A DNA stretch of 54,614 nucleotides, from NCBI GenBank assembly GCA_030765265.1, contig JAVCCZ010000249.1:1-54614 (forward strand), read 5' to 3'. Position 1 is the stretch's first letter, and each line of letters begins with the position of its first letter. Source of the stretch: Candidatus Erginobacter occultus (GTDB lineage: Bacteria; Auribacterota; Erginobacteria; Erginobacterales; Erginobacteraceae). A program made the translations under genes and the position numbers. The notes under the pieces are model-generated. The model saw only the letters and a list, made by a program, of their open reading frames with translations. It did not search any database and had not been told where the DNA came from. This document shows positions 1 to 7,186 of this stretch, piece by piece.

Positions 1-61
1 AAATCGAGACGGCGGTCTTCCCGACCGCGGTCGGCCCGAGGATAATCAGCGTCTTGACCAA
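1..61 (-). CDS. miaA: tRNA dimethylallyltransferase MiaA, N-terminal fragment
   Basis: Only the first 20 codons are in the window; the gene runs off the left edge. Read on the minus strand from a TTG at 61-59 they give VKTLIILGPTAVGKTAVSI, where GPTAVGKT is the P-loop typical of MiaA, which transfers a dimethylallyl group to A37 of tRNAs reading UNN codons. The next upstream candidate, a GTG, is in another frame, so TTG is the likely start, preceded by a weak GAGGCGAG ribosome site. The gene lies 24 bases after mutL on the same strand, the classic mutL-miaA arrangement. Confidence 0.8.
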   Translation of the reverse strand, partial: MVKTLIILGPTAVGKTAVSI

Positions 62-85
62 GGATCTCGCCTCACCCGGCCGGGC

Positions 86-1798
86 TTACCTTCTCCCGAA
101 CCTCTTCTCCAGTTCTTCCCAGCCTAATGTGATCATCGTCGGCCGGCCGTGAGGGCAGCGGTCCGGTTCCCGGCAGGCCAGCAGTTCCTCGACCAGTCTC
201 CCCAGCTCGACCGTCCCCAGCCGCTGCCGGGCCTTGACCGCCGCCAGGCAGGCCAGCCGGATGATGATCTCCTCCCGGGGGTCGGCGGGCCGCCGGCCTT
301 CCTCCAGCCGGGAGATCAGTTCCAAAACCAGCTCCTCCCGGTTCCAGTCGAAGAGGATGGCCGGAAGGGCGCGGATAATGAAGGAGTCGTTCCCGAAAGG
401 TTCAATCTCGATCCCCAGTTCCCCGAGCCCGGTGATCGCCTCCTCCAGCCGGGCGGCCCGGGAGGGGGTGAGATCGAGGTTAACCGGGGTCAGGAGCGGC
501 TGGACCTCGATCCGGGCGGAGGAAAGCGCCTCCCGGAACCGCTCATAGAGCACCCGCTCGTGGGCGGCGTGCTGGTCGATCAGGGAAACCCCCCGCGGGG
601 ATTCGACCAGGAGATAACGGTTCCCGGCCTGGCCGATCAGGGCGTGGAGCGACCGCCCGGCCGGGACGGTCTCCTCCCCCTCCGGAGCGGCCGGAGAGCG
701 CCCGGCGGGGAAGAGTTCCAGCTCGTCCTGAGGGAGGGAGAGGGTGCCCGCCGTCTCCATTACCCCGCCCGGAGTGGAACGGGCCGCCGGCCGGTAGAAG
801 GGTTCGCCCCCCCGGCGGGTCAAGCCTTCCGCCACCGCCCGGACCGTCAGCCGGCGGATGAGATCGGGACGGGAGAACCGCACCTCCCGCTTGGCCGGAT
901 GGATATTGACGTCGACCTCCCCGGCCCCGACCTCGATCGCGATCACCCCCGCCGGGACGCCCCCCCCGGCCAGGCGATGGCCGTAACCTTCCCGGACCGC
1001 GCCGGCCAGCATCCGGTCGCGGATCGGGCGGTGGTTGACGACCAGGGTCAACCCCTTGCGCACAAGCCCGGCGGCGTCCGGATCCACCACCCAGCCCGCC
1101 AGCCGGGCCCCGGCCTCCGTACCCCGGACCGGGACCAGTTTCCCGGCCGCCTCCCCTCCCCAGAGATCGGCGATCCGTTCCCGGATCCCGGCGACGGCCG
1201 GGAGGGTGAAGACCTTCTCCCCGTCGAGCTGAAAACTGAAGGCTACGGCGGGGTTGGCCAGTCCGTGGGAGATCACCTCTTCGGTGATCCGGGCCGTCTC
1301 GGTCCGAAGGGTCTTCAAGAACTTGCGCCGGGCCGGGGTATTGAAGAAGAGCCGTTTCACCTCGACTTCCGTCCCCGCCGGGGCCCCGGCCTCGGTCACT
1401 TCCCGGATCGCCCCTCCCCGGATCTCGATCCGGGTCGCCGAGAGCGCTTCCGCCGGCCGGGTGGTCACCCGGACCTCGGAGACCCCGGCGATGCTGGGCA
1501 GCGCCTCACCCCGGAACCCCATCGAGGCGATCCGCTCCAGGTCGGAGAACTTTTCCAGCTTGCTGGTCGAGTGCCGGTCGAAAGCCAGGAGCAGGTCGTC
1601 CCGCTCCATCCCGCAGCCGTCGTCAATCACCCGGATCTCCCTCGTCCCCCCGCCCCGGACCGCGACCTCGATCCGGGCCGCCCCGGCGTCGAGCGAGTTC
1701 TCGATCAGTTCCCGGACCACGGAGGCCGGCCGGTCGACCACCTCCCCGGCCGCGATCTTGTTGATCACCTCCTCGGGCAGCAGTTTGATCCTCGGCAT
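86..1798 (-). CDS. mutL: DNA mismatch repair protein MutL (endonuclease type)
   Basis: 570 residues, normal for MutL. The N-terminal GHKL ATPase shows NKIAAGEVV (13-21), RELIENSLDAGA, DDGCGM (59-64), HSTSK and GFRGEAL (94-100). After a proline-rich linker the dimerisation domain has DQHAAHERVLYE near 408-419, the metal-binding DQHA(X)2E(X)4E endonuclease motif, and a late CPHGRPT motif. It should therefore nick DNA itself, as in bacteria without MutH. The start has GGGGAGAAGAT ahead of ATG. miaA follows 24 bases downstream. Confidence 0.97.
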   Translation of the reverse strand: MPRIKLLPEEVINKIAAGEVVDRPASVVRELIENSLDAGAARIEVAVRGGGTREIRVIDDGCGMERDDLLLAFDRHSTSKLEKFSDLERIASMGFRGEALPSIAGVSEVRVTTRPAEALSATRIEIRGGAIREVTEAGAPAGTEVEVKRLFFNTPARRKFLKTLRTETARITEEVISHGLANPAVAFSFQLDGEKVFTLPAVAGIRERIADLWGGEAAGKLVPVRGTEAGARLAGWVVDPDAAGLVRKGLTLVVNHRPIRDRMLAGAVREGYGHRLAGGGVPAGVIAIEVGAGEVDVNIHPAKREVRFSRPDLIRRLTVRAVAEGLTRRGGEPFYRPAARSTPGGVMETAGTLSLPQDELELFPAGRSPAAPEGEETVPAGRSLHALIGQAGNRYLLVESPRGVSLIDQHAAHERVLYERFREALSSARIEVQPLLTPVNLDLTPSRAARLEEAITGLGELGIEIEPFGNDSFIIRALPAILFDWNREELVLELISRLEEGRRPADPREEIIIRLACLAAVKARQRLGTVELGRLVEELLACREPDRCPHGRPTMITLGWEELEKRFGRR

Positions 1799-1828
1799 AT
1801 CTTCTCCCCGCGTCTCCCCGGCATATTA

Positions 1829-1859
1829 GACAATTACGGTATGACTTGAATTGTCAAGT
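1829..1859. promoter_or_regulatory. nested inverted repeats upstream of mutL
   Basis: The 60-base gap upstream of mutL contains GACAATT/AATTGTC arms (1829-1835, 1849-1855) and an overlapping palindrome ACTTGAATTGTCAAGT (1844-1859). On the minus strand this includes a perfect TTGACA (1857-1852), but the nearest -10-like TCTAAT (830-825) is 21 bases away, too far for a standard promoter. It may be an operator, a weak promoter, or the 3' hairpin of the upstream gene. Confidence 0.3.
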
Positions 1860-2431
1860 TAGCGGAGCAGGTTCTCCTTGGTGATCACCGCCCAGATATG
1901 CTTGCAGGCGAAGTTGTGCTTGCTCCCCCGGTAGGTAAAGTCGGGGCAGGTACAGGACGCTCCCGCCAGCGGACCTTCCCGGACCACCGTGACCGTGAAA
2001 CTATCCACCTCGTACTCGTCATCCCCGGCCGTTTTGATTTTCCCGGTGAGCGAACGGCCGTCGTCGTAGCGCTTCCCTTCCCGGGTCATCCCCGGCGCGA
2101 TCTCGACCACCCCATCGGGGAGGGTGAAGATTTTCCTCCCGATCGTATCCGCCGCTTCCTGCCAACCCGCGATCCGGGTTTGGACGGAATCCGGACGCCA
2201 CTGGGGGTCGAGCCGGGCGATCTCCCGGTAAATCCTGACCGCCTCCAGATAGTTCTGATAGGCCTCCATAAGATCTTCCCGGTAGGCGGCCCGCTGGGCG
2301 TCGCGGCTCAGCAGATACGCTTTCCGGTGCAGGGACTCGGGCGTCGCCGCTTCCTCCTCCCCCCGGATCAACCCCGGGCTCAGCGCGGCCAGAACAAAAA
2401 TCACCACTCCGAAAACAACAATCTTCTTCAC
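1859..2431 (-). CDS. exported SWIM zinc-finger protein
   Basis: 190 residues from the GTG at 2431, chosen because AGGAGG (2445-2440) sits 8 bases ahead; the open frame extends upstream but overlaps comM. A Lys-Lys start and a hydrophobic stretch (4-20) form a signal peptide or anchor ending near Arg-Gly-Glu; there is no lipobox. Residues 30-95 are helical and TPR-like. The C-terminus has CTC (160-162) and CKH (176-178), the CxCx(n)CxH pattern of SWIM domains, which usually bind nucleic acid or protein in the cytosol. Placement behind an export signal is odd. It lies directly after comM, 16 bases from its stop. The function is unknown. Confidence 0.75.
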   Translation of the reverse strand: MKKIVVFGVVIFVLAALSPGLIRGEEEAATPESLHRKAYLLSRDAQRAAYREDLMEAYQNYLEAVRIYREIARLDPQWRPDSVQTRIAGWQEAADTIGRKIFTLPDGVVEIAPGMTREGKRYDDGRSLTGKIKTAGDDEYEVDSFTVTVVREGPLAGASCTCPDFTYRGSKHNFACKHIWAVITKENLLR

Positions 2432-2447
2432 CTTCTTCACCTCCTGT

Positions 2448-3980
2448 CTATAACCAGAGTTTGCGGTCGAGGACCCGGTACCCGATCGCCTCCGAAACGT
2501 GCTCCGGCGCCAGGTCCGCCGCCCCCGCCAGGTCGGCAATGGTCCGGGCGACCTTGAGGATCCGGTCCCAGGCCCGGGCCGAGAGCCCCAGTTCCTCCAT
2601 CGCCCGCTCCAGCATCTCCTTCACCGGCCCCGAGAGCGGGCAGTATCTCTTCAGCTGGGCCGGGACCATCGCGGCGTTGCAGTTGACCCCCGAAGTACCG
2701 AACCTCACCCCCTGGATGGTCCGGGCCGCGGTGACCCGTCGGCGGATCGCTTCCGAGGTCTCACCCTCCCCTCCCCCGGAGAGCCGGCGGTAGTCGACCG
2801 GCGCCACCTCGAGATGGATATCGATCCGGTCGAGGAGCGGCCCCGAGATCCGCGACATATAGTTGCGGATCTGCCCGGGGTTGCAGCGGCACTCCCGCCG
2901 GGGATCGGTGTAGTACCCGCAGGGGCAGGGATTCATCGCCGCCACCAGCATAAACCGGGCCGGGAAGGTGAGCGATCCGGTGGCCCGGGAGATGGTCACC
3001 TTCCCGTCCTCGATCGGCTGGCGGAGGACTTCGAGCACCGAGCGGTTGAACTCGGGCAGCTCGTCGAGGAAGAGGACCCCGTTATGGGCCAGGCTCACCT
3101 CCCCCGGCCGGATCTTCGATCCCCCGCCGATCAGCCCGATGTTGGAGATCGTGTGGTGCGGGGAGCGGACCGGGCGCAGCGCCAGCAAGCCTTCACCCCG
3201 AGACAAGAGCCCGACGCTGGAGTGGATCCGGGTCGTCTCCAGCGCCTCGGTGAGCGTCAGCGGAGGCAGGATGGTCGGAATCCGCTTGGCCAGCATACTC
3301 TTCCCCGCCCCCGGCGGCCCGATCATTATCAGGTTGTGCCCCCCGGCCACCGCCACCTCCAGCGCCCGTTTCACGTCCTCCTGCCCCCGGACTTCGGCAA
3401 AGTCAATCGGGTAGCGACCGGCGGTCCGGAAGATCTCCTCCGTCTCCACTTTGACCGGGGGGATCTCAATCTCCCCGGAGAGGAACTTCACCGCCTCGGC
3501 CAGATTCCTCAGCCCCCGGACCTCCAAACCCTCGACCACCGCCGCCTCTCTCACGTTGCCGGCTGGCAGCAGGAGCGACCGCTTCCCCCATTTCTTCGCC
3601 GCCAGGGCGATCGAAAGCGCCCCGTTGACCGGACGGACCGTCCCGTCCAGAGCGAGTTCGCCGACAATCACCTGCCCGGAGAGCCGCTCGGAAGAGAGCT
3701 GGTCGGCGGCGGCTAAAACCCCCAGCGCGATCGGGAGGTCGAAGGACGGCCCTTCCTTCTTCACGTCGGCCGGGGCCAGGTTGATCGTGATCCGGTCGTC
3801 GGGATAGGAGTAGCCGGAGTTGTTGATCGCGGTCCGCACCCGGTCCCGCGACTCTCTCACCGCCGCGTCGGGCAGGCCCACCACCACCTCGGCCGGCAGG
3901 CCGCCGCTGACGTCGACCTCGATCTCGATCGGGTAGGCCTCAATACCCAAAAGCCCCGCCGAATATACCTTGGATAGCAT
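2448..3980 (-). CDS. comM: YifB/ComM family Mg-chelatase-like AAA+ ATPase
   Basis: 510 residues, full length. The N-terminal Lon-protease-like ChlI domain includes VVVGLPDAAVRESRDRV; the AAA+ core has Walker A GPPGAGKSML (221-230) and Walker B LFLDELPEF, then a cysteine cluster CPCGYY...ECRCNPGQ and a C-terminal Mg_chelatase_C domain. ComM is a hexameric helicase that promotes branch migration during natural transformation; the same family is called YifB in E. coli. The start ATG is preceded by AGGAA. The SWIM gene follows at once. A second, decayed piece of a comM-like gene lies about 330 bases upstream on the same strand. Confidence 0.93.
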   Translation of the reverse strand: MLSKVYSAGLLGIEAYPIEIEVDVSGGLPAEVVVGLPDAAVRESRDRVRTAINNSGYSYPDDRITINLAPADVKKEGPSFDLPIALGVLAAADQLSSERLSGQVIVGELALDGTVRPVNGALSIALAAKKWGKRSLLLPAGNVREAAVVEGLEVRGLRNLAEAVKFLSGEIEIPPVKVETEEIFRTAGRYPIDFAEVRGQEDVKRALEVAVAGGHNLIMIGPPGAGKSMLAKRIPTILPPLTLTEALETTRIHSSVGLLSRGEGLLALRPVRSPHHTISNIGLIGGGSKIRPGEVSLAHNGVLFLDELPEFNRSVLEVLRQPIEDGKVTISRATGSLTFPARFMLVAAMNPCPCGYYTDPRRECRCNPGQIRNYMSRISGPLLDRIDIHLEVAPVDYRRLSGGGEGETSEAIRRRVTAARTIQGVRFGTSGVNCNAAMVPAQLKRYCPLSGPVKEMLERAMEELGLSARAWDRILKVARTIADLAGAADLAPEHVSEAIGYRVLDRKLWL

Positions 3981-4132
3981 CTTTCCTAAGGCCTTCTCGT
4001 CTGGTGGTGAATGCTGAAATCACCACAAGTATAAGGGAATATTCCAACCCGGCAAGATTAATCCATATCGGCCCCAATGCATACTGGCCCGAAGCGGAAT
4101 ATTCTCGCCTGAGGATCCCGGTCGATAAAACA

Positions 4133-4164
4133 AGCGCCCCCTCGCGGAGTCGCTTTTTCTTCCT
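4133..4164. terminator. intrinsic terminator, probably bidirectional
   Basis: A hairpin pairs 4133-4141 with 4146-4154 (one mismatch, one G-T) around a TCGC loop. It is followed by TTTTTCTTCC on the plus strand and by TTGTTTTATC on the minus strand. It lies 26 bases after the stop of the decayed minus-strand gene, as expected for that gene's own terminator. Confidence 0.55.
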
Positions 4165-4179
4165 TGATTGGAGGGGGGG

Positions 4180-4397
4180 TTATCTGGTCACCGGAACATC
4201 GCCGACAGTCCCGAAGTAAGCCCTGGTGACCCCCTTGATCGCCCAGAGACCGCTGGTACCCCGGAATATTCCGATGTAGTCCTTTCCGTCGCCTTTGTAT
4301 CCTCCGGGGATCCGGTCTCCACCCGGACCGGCTCCAGTTCGATCTCCCCGCAGAGGTACTTCACCGTCCCGGCCAGAAGATTCTCTCTGTGATATCC
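4180..4397 (-). pseudogene. gene relic: comM-like fragment joined to one six-repeat-module unit
   Basis: Minus-strand bases of about 4395-4320 encode NLLAGTVKYLCGEIELEP followed by VRVET, matching comM's own NLAEAVKFLSGEIEIPP-VKVET (residues 159-180) in most positions. After a frame change near 4310 the next 40 codons read YKGDGKDYIGIFRG, SGLWAIKGVTRAYFG and end GDVPVTR-stop at 4180. That is one complete copy of the C-terminal repeat found in the three large secreted proteins of this window. No single frame joins the two parts and no start is visible, so this is debris of at least two genes. A terminator-like hairpin follows. Confidence 0.7.
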
Positions 4398-4574
4398 GGT
4401 TAATCGCCAGATAATCGCGGGGATTAATTTGCTTACCCGCTTAATAGATGCTATCATCGTCCCTGACGGTTTGGGGCAGGTCGTCGGTTCCACTTTGCCC
4501 GGCTCTGAAGCCCGGTTCGGGCCGGGATCGGCTATCCGGGAAGCAAAGACAACAGAGTCAAGGCAGGTCGGCCA

Positions 4575-6440
4575 ATGAATATAAACTTCTTCGTCAAGGC
4601 GGGACTGGTTCAGGTGCTGGTTGCGTTCCTGGCCGCTCCGGCTCCGGCCGCCGGGCCGGGCTACAACTATACGACGCGTTTTCTCGGGGTCTGTTATTCC
4701 CCCACGCATTACGACGCCGCCGACAATTCCAACCCCCAGACCACCCTCGACGCTTTCGCCAAGGACTTCCCCCTCGTCTCGCGAAAAGGATTTCAAGTCG
4801 TCAGATCCTACTGGCTGAGCAGCGAGGCCCACTACCTCAACTTCGTCGGCCAGGCTTACCGCAACAACCTGAAGGTCATCATCGAGGTCCCGGTCAACCC
4901 CAACTTCCCGGGGAACAACCAGGCGGCCATCGACGGGTTCAACGCGTTTCTCGCCTACGTGAAGGCCACCCCGGAATCGAGAAAAGGCCAGGTGATGGCA
5001 AGCGTGGTTTTCAACAATTACAGCTACCAAAACGTGGTCTACGTGACCCCGTCGATGTTCAAAGCCGCGGTCATCCTGGTCCTGGCCGGAAACGAGAATA
5101 TCCCGGCCGCGGCCCACGAATCCGCCTCGCTGATCTCCCTGAAAGACAGCATCCAGGCGAAATTGACCGACAACGGATTCGGAACCATCGCCGTCTCCTA
5201 CTGCCTGGAAGCGGATGTCTGGGCCGGGGATCCGGCCGTGTACCCGAACCGGAGACCGCTTTTGGAATCCCTCGCCCCCGGCGTCCCTTTCCTGATGACC
5301 TGCTATCCGTTCGAATGGGGGATGCCCGTCAACCAGGCGGTCGAGGGCGGTGCGCATTCTCTAAAATCCTACGTCAACCAGGTTTCCGGCCATTATCCCG
5401 AACTGGTCAAGAGCAACCCGATCATATTCGGAGAGACCGGCTGGGCGACCGCCGGCACCGCCGACGGCAGCTCGCCCGCCAACCCGGCCAACGCGGCGGA
5501 CTACCTCTCCCGGGTCTACGCCTGGCCCGGCCGGAAAACCAAGCCGGTCTCCGGGATCCTCTTCTTCGAGGCCTTCGACGAATCGACCAAGACCGGGCCG
5601 GAATACCAGAAGCATTACGGCCTCTGGAGCGGCGGCACCCCCGCAACGCCGGGTACCTGGAAACCGGGGTTCCCGGCCCCCCCGGTCAATCATTTGACTT
5701 TCCCGGCCCGAGACTACGACGGCGACGGAGCGTCCGAAATCGCCGTCTTCCGCCCCTCCTCCGGCCTCTGGGCGGTCCGGGGGCAGACCCGTCTTTACTC
5801 CGGGGTTGACGCCCATATCCCGATCGGCGGCGATTTCAGCGGCGACGGCACCGCCCAAGCGGCGACGTTCCACCGAACGGAAGCGGCTTCTCTCTGGGTC
5901 GCGCCGGACGGCGCGCGGTTCTATTTCGGAGGGCCCTGGGAAGACCCGGTCCCCGCCGATTACGACGGGGACGGGGACCTTGACGCGGCGGTCTTCGGGG
6001 AAGACTCCGGGGTCTGGAAGGTCAGGGATCTCACCCGGATTTATTTCGGCCGGCCGGGTGACTATGCGGCCCCGGGCGATTACACCGGTGATGGGACCGC
6101 CGATATCGGTATCTTCCGGCCGGGTTCTGGTCTGTGGGCAATCCGGGGGGTAACCAGGGTTTACTTCGGCAGTAAGGCGGATATCCCGGTCCCGGGAGAC
6201 TACTACGGTGACGGGACCCGGGAGCCCGCGATCTTCCGTCCCGCGACCGGGCTCTGGGCGACGCGAGGGGTGACCAGGGTTTACTTCGGGATCGGCCCCG
6301 ACCGGCCGGTTCCGGCAGACTATACCGGCGGGGGAAAAGATGAGATCGGGATCTTCCGGCCCGCTTCGGGTTTGTGGGCGATCCGGGGCTTGACCCGGGC
6401 TTACTTCGGCCGGACCGGTGATCTTCCGGTAACCAGGTAA
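4575..6440 (+). CDS. secreted GH17-like beta-glucanase with six C-terminal repeats
   Basis: 621 residues. A signal peptide (1-26, cut near APAAG) precedes a TIM-barrel catalytic domain of about 30-350. Two motifs fit glycoside hydrolase family 17: AGNEN with Glu174 as likely acid/base and FGETGW with Glu287 as likely nucleophile. GH17 enzymes cleave beta-1,3-glucans. Residues 380-621 are six units of 40-42 residues (consensus DYxGDGxxEIAIFRPxSG, LWAIRGxTRxYFG) ending PVTR-stop. Unlike the other two proteins with this tail it lacks a long Pro/Thr linker. The start has AAGGCAGG upstream. Substrate and exact family are inferred from motifs only. Confidence 0.82.
   Translation: MNINFFVKAGLVQVLVAFLAAPAPAAGPGYNYTTRFLGVCYSPTHYDAADNSNPQTTLDAFAKDFPLVSRKGFQVVRSYWLSSEAHYLNFVGQAYRNNLKVIIEVPVNPNFPGNNQAAIDGFNAFLAYVKATPESRKGQVMASVVFNNYSYQNVVYVTPSMFKAAVILVLAGNENIPAAAHESASLISLKDSIQAKLTDNGFGTIAVSYCLEADVWAGDPAVYPNRRPLLESLAPGVPFLMTCYPFEWGMPVNQAVEGGAHSLKSYVNQVSGHYPELVKSNPIIFGETGWATAGTADGSSPANPANAADYLSRVYAWPGRKTKPVSGILFFEAFDESTKTGPEYQKHYGLWSGGTPATPGTWKPGFPAPPVNHLTFPARDYDGDGASEIAVFRPSSGLWAVRGQTRLYSGVDAHIPIGGDFSGDGTAQAATFHRTEAASLWVAPDGARFYFGGPWEDPVPADYDGDGDLDAAVFGEDSGVWKVRDLTRIYFGRPGDYAAPGDYTGDGTADIGIFRPGSGLWAIRGVTRVYFGSKADIPVPGDYYGDGTREPAIFRPATGLWATRGVTRVYFGIGPDRPVPADYTGGGKDEIGIFRPASGLWAIRGLTRAYFGRTGDLPVTR
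5712..6437 (+). repeat. six-unit FG-GAP-like repeat module of the GH17 protein
   Basis: Six coding repeats of 40, 42, 40, 40, 40 and 40 residues. Each has an Asp-rich turn (DYDGDG, DYTGDG), a Phe-Arg strand, GLWAIRG, a Thr-Arg-x-Tyr-Phe-Gly strand and a Pro-x-Pro-Gly/Ala joint. Unit 2 is the most diverged. The final unit ends PVTR and the stop codon follows at once. Confidence 0.85.
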
Positions 6441-6461
6441 TGAAAAGGTAATAAAAATATT

Positions 6462-7030
6462 ATGAAAACGAAAACCGTAACGGCCGGGATCTTCCTCCTG
6501 GCGGTCCTGACCGCCGGGGCCTACCCGATGGAGCGGGACGGGGTCTCCTTCCCGGAGCGGATAACCGTAAACGGGATCAACCTGACCCTGAACGGCCTGG
6601 GCACCAGGGAAGCCACCATCTTCAAGGTCAACGTCTACGTGGCCGCCTCTATCTCGAGACCCCGGGCCGCGACGGGGAGACCATCGCCCGGGCGGAGGAG
6701 ACCAAGCGCTTAATCCTTCATTTCGTGAGGAAGGTCGGCGAGTCGGACATCACTTCGGCCTGGAGAGAGGGGTTGGAAAAGAACGCCGGGGACGAACTGG
6801 CGGCATATGAAGAGCGGCTCGAAACTCTCAATTCCTGGATGAGCCCGATGGACGAGGGCGAACAAATGACTTTTACCTACATCCCCGGCGGCGGGTTGGA
6901 AGTCGCGGTAAAGGGCGAGGTCAAAGGGACTATCGAAGGGAGCGATTTCGCCGGCGTCTTCTTCTCTATCTGGCTGGGCGATTCCCCTCCCAACCGCGGG
7001 CTCCGCGACGGCCTGCTGGGCCGGGATTAA
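6462..7030 (+). pseudogene. exported chalcone isomerase-like protein, one-base frameshift
   Basis: Two frames together encode one protein of about 189 residues. Frame one (from ATG 6462) gives a signal peptide and VNGINLTLNGLGTREA-TIFKVNVYVAA; the reading then moves, between 6645 and 6648, to the frame giving LYLETPGRDGETIARAEETK and onward to a stop at 7030. Inserting one C in GCCGCCTC restores the frame. The sequence resembles the bacterial exported chalcone-isomerase-fold family (Chalcone_3 type), whose function is mostly unknown. No slippery heptamer is visible, so a mutation or a sequencing error in a C run is more likely than programmed shifting. The gene starts 21 bases after the GH17 gene and may be co-transcribed with it. 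Confidence 0.72.
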
Positions 7031-7121
7031 CACTGTAGTGTTCTCGAAATTACCGTCATTAAACTGTCATCGCTATCCGGCTTTAGACGGAGAACCAATC
7101 TCAATCATCTAAGGTGTAAAA

Positions 7122-7153
7122 GATTGCTTCGTCGCTCCGCTCCTCGCAATGAC
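7122..7153. repeat. dispersed intergenic repeat (GTCATTGCGAGGAGC type)
   Basis: The minus strand reads GTCATTGCGAGGAGCGGAGC and continues GACGAAGCAATC. This is a short intergenic element I recognise as recurrent in many environmental bacterial genomes. Only one copy is in the window, in the 156-base gap between two convergent genes; nothing else is recognisable in that gap. Confidence 0.55.
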
Positions 7154-7186
7154 ATTAGGCATAGTTTTTAATGATGAAACACCACA

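Larger units (their letters stand above)
3981..4574. other. 594-base region without an intact gene
   Basis: Between comM and the GH17 gene there is no intact coding sequence. It holds a bidirectional terminator-like hairpin (4133-4154) and a decayed minus-strand gene (about 4180-4397). In 4398-4574 I see no recognisable coding match; the last 30 bases carry an AAGGCAGG ribosome site for the GH17 gene. The long minus-strand open frame over this region is mostly antisense to the GH17 gene. Confidence 0.6.

Noticed and set aside
149-1849. 566-residue plus-strand open frame opposite mutL
   Set aside because: Proline/glycine-rich shadow of mutL caused by high GC; it has no ribosome site and no recognisable motif.
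4188-5357. 389-residue minus-strand open frame
   Set aside because: Most of it is antisense to the GH17 gene. Only its last part carries the comM-like relic, which is annotated separately.
6640-6660. Programmed frameshifting in the chalcone-isomerase-like gene
   Set aside because: No slippery heptamer, internal ribosome site or downstream structure is visible; a lost base explains it.
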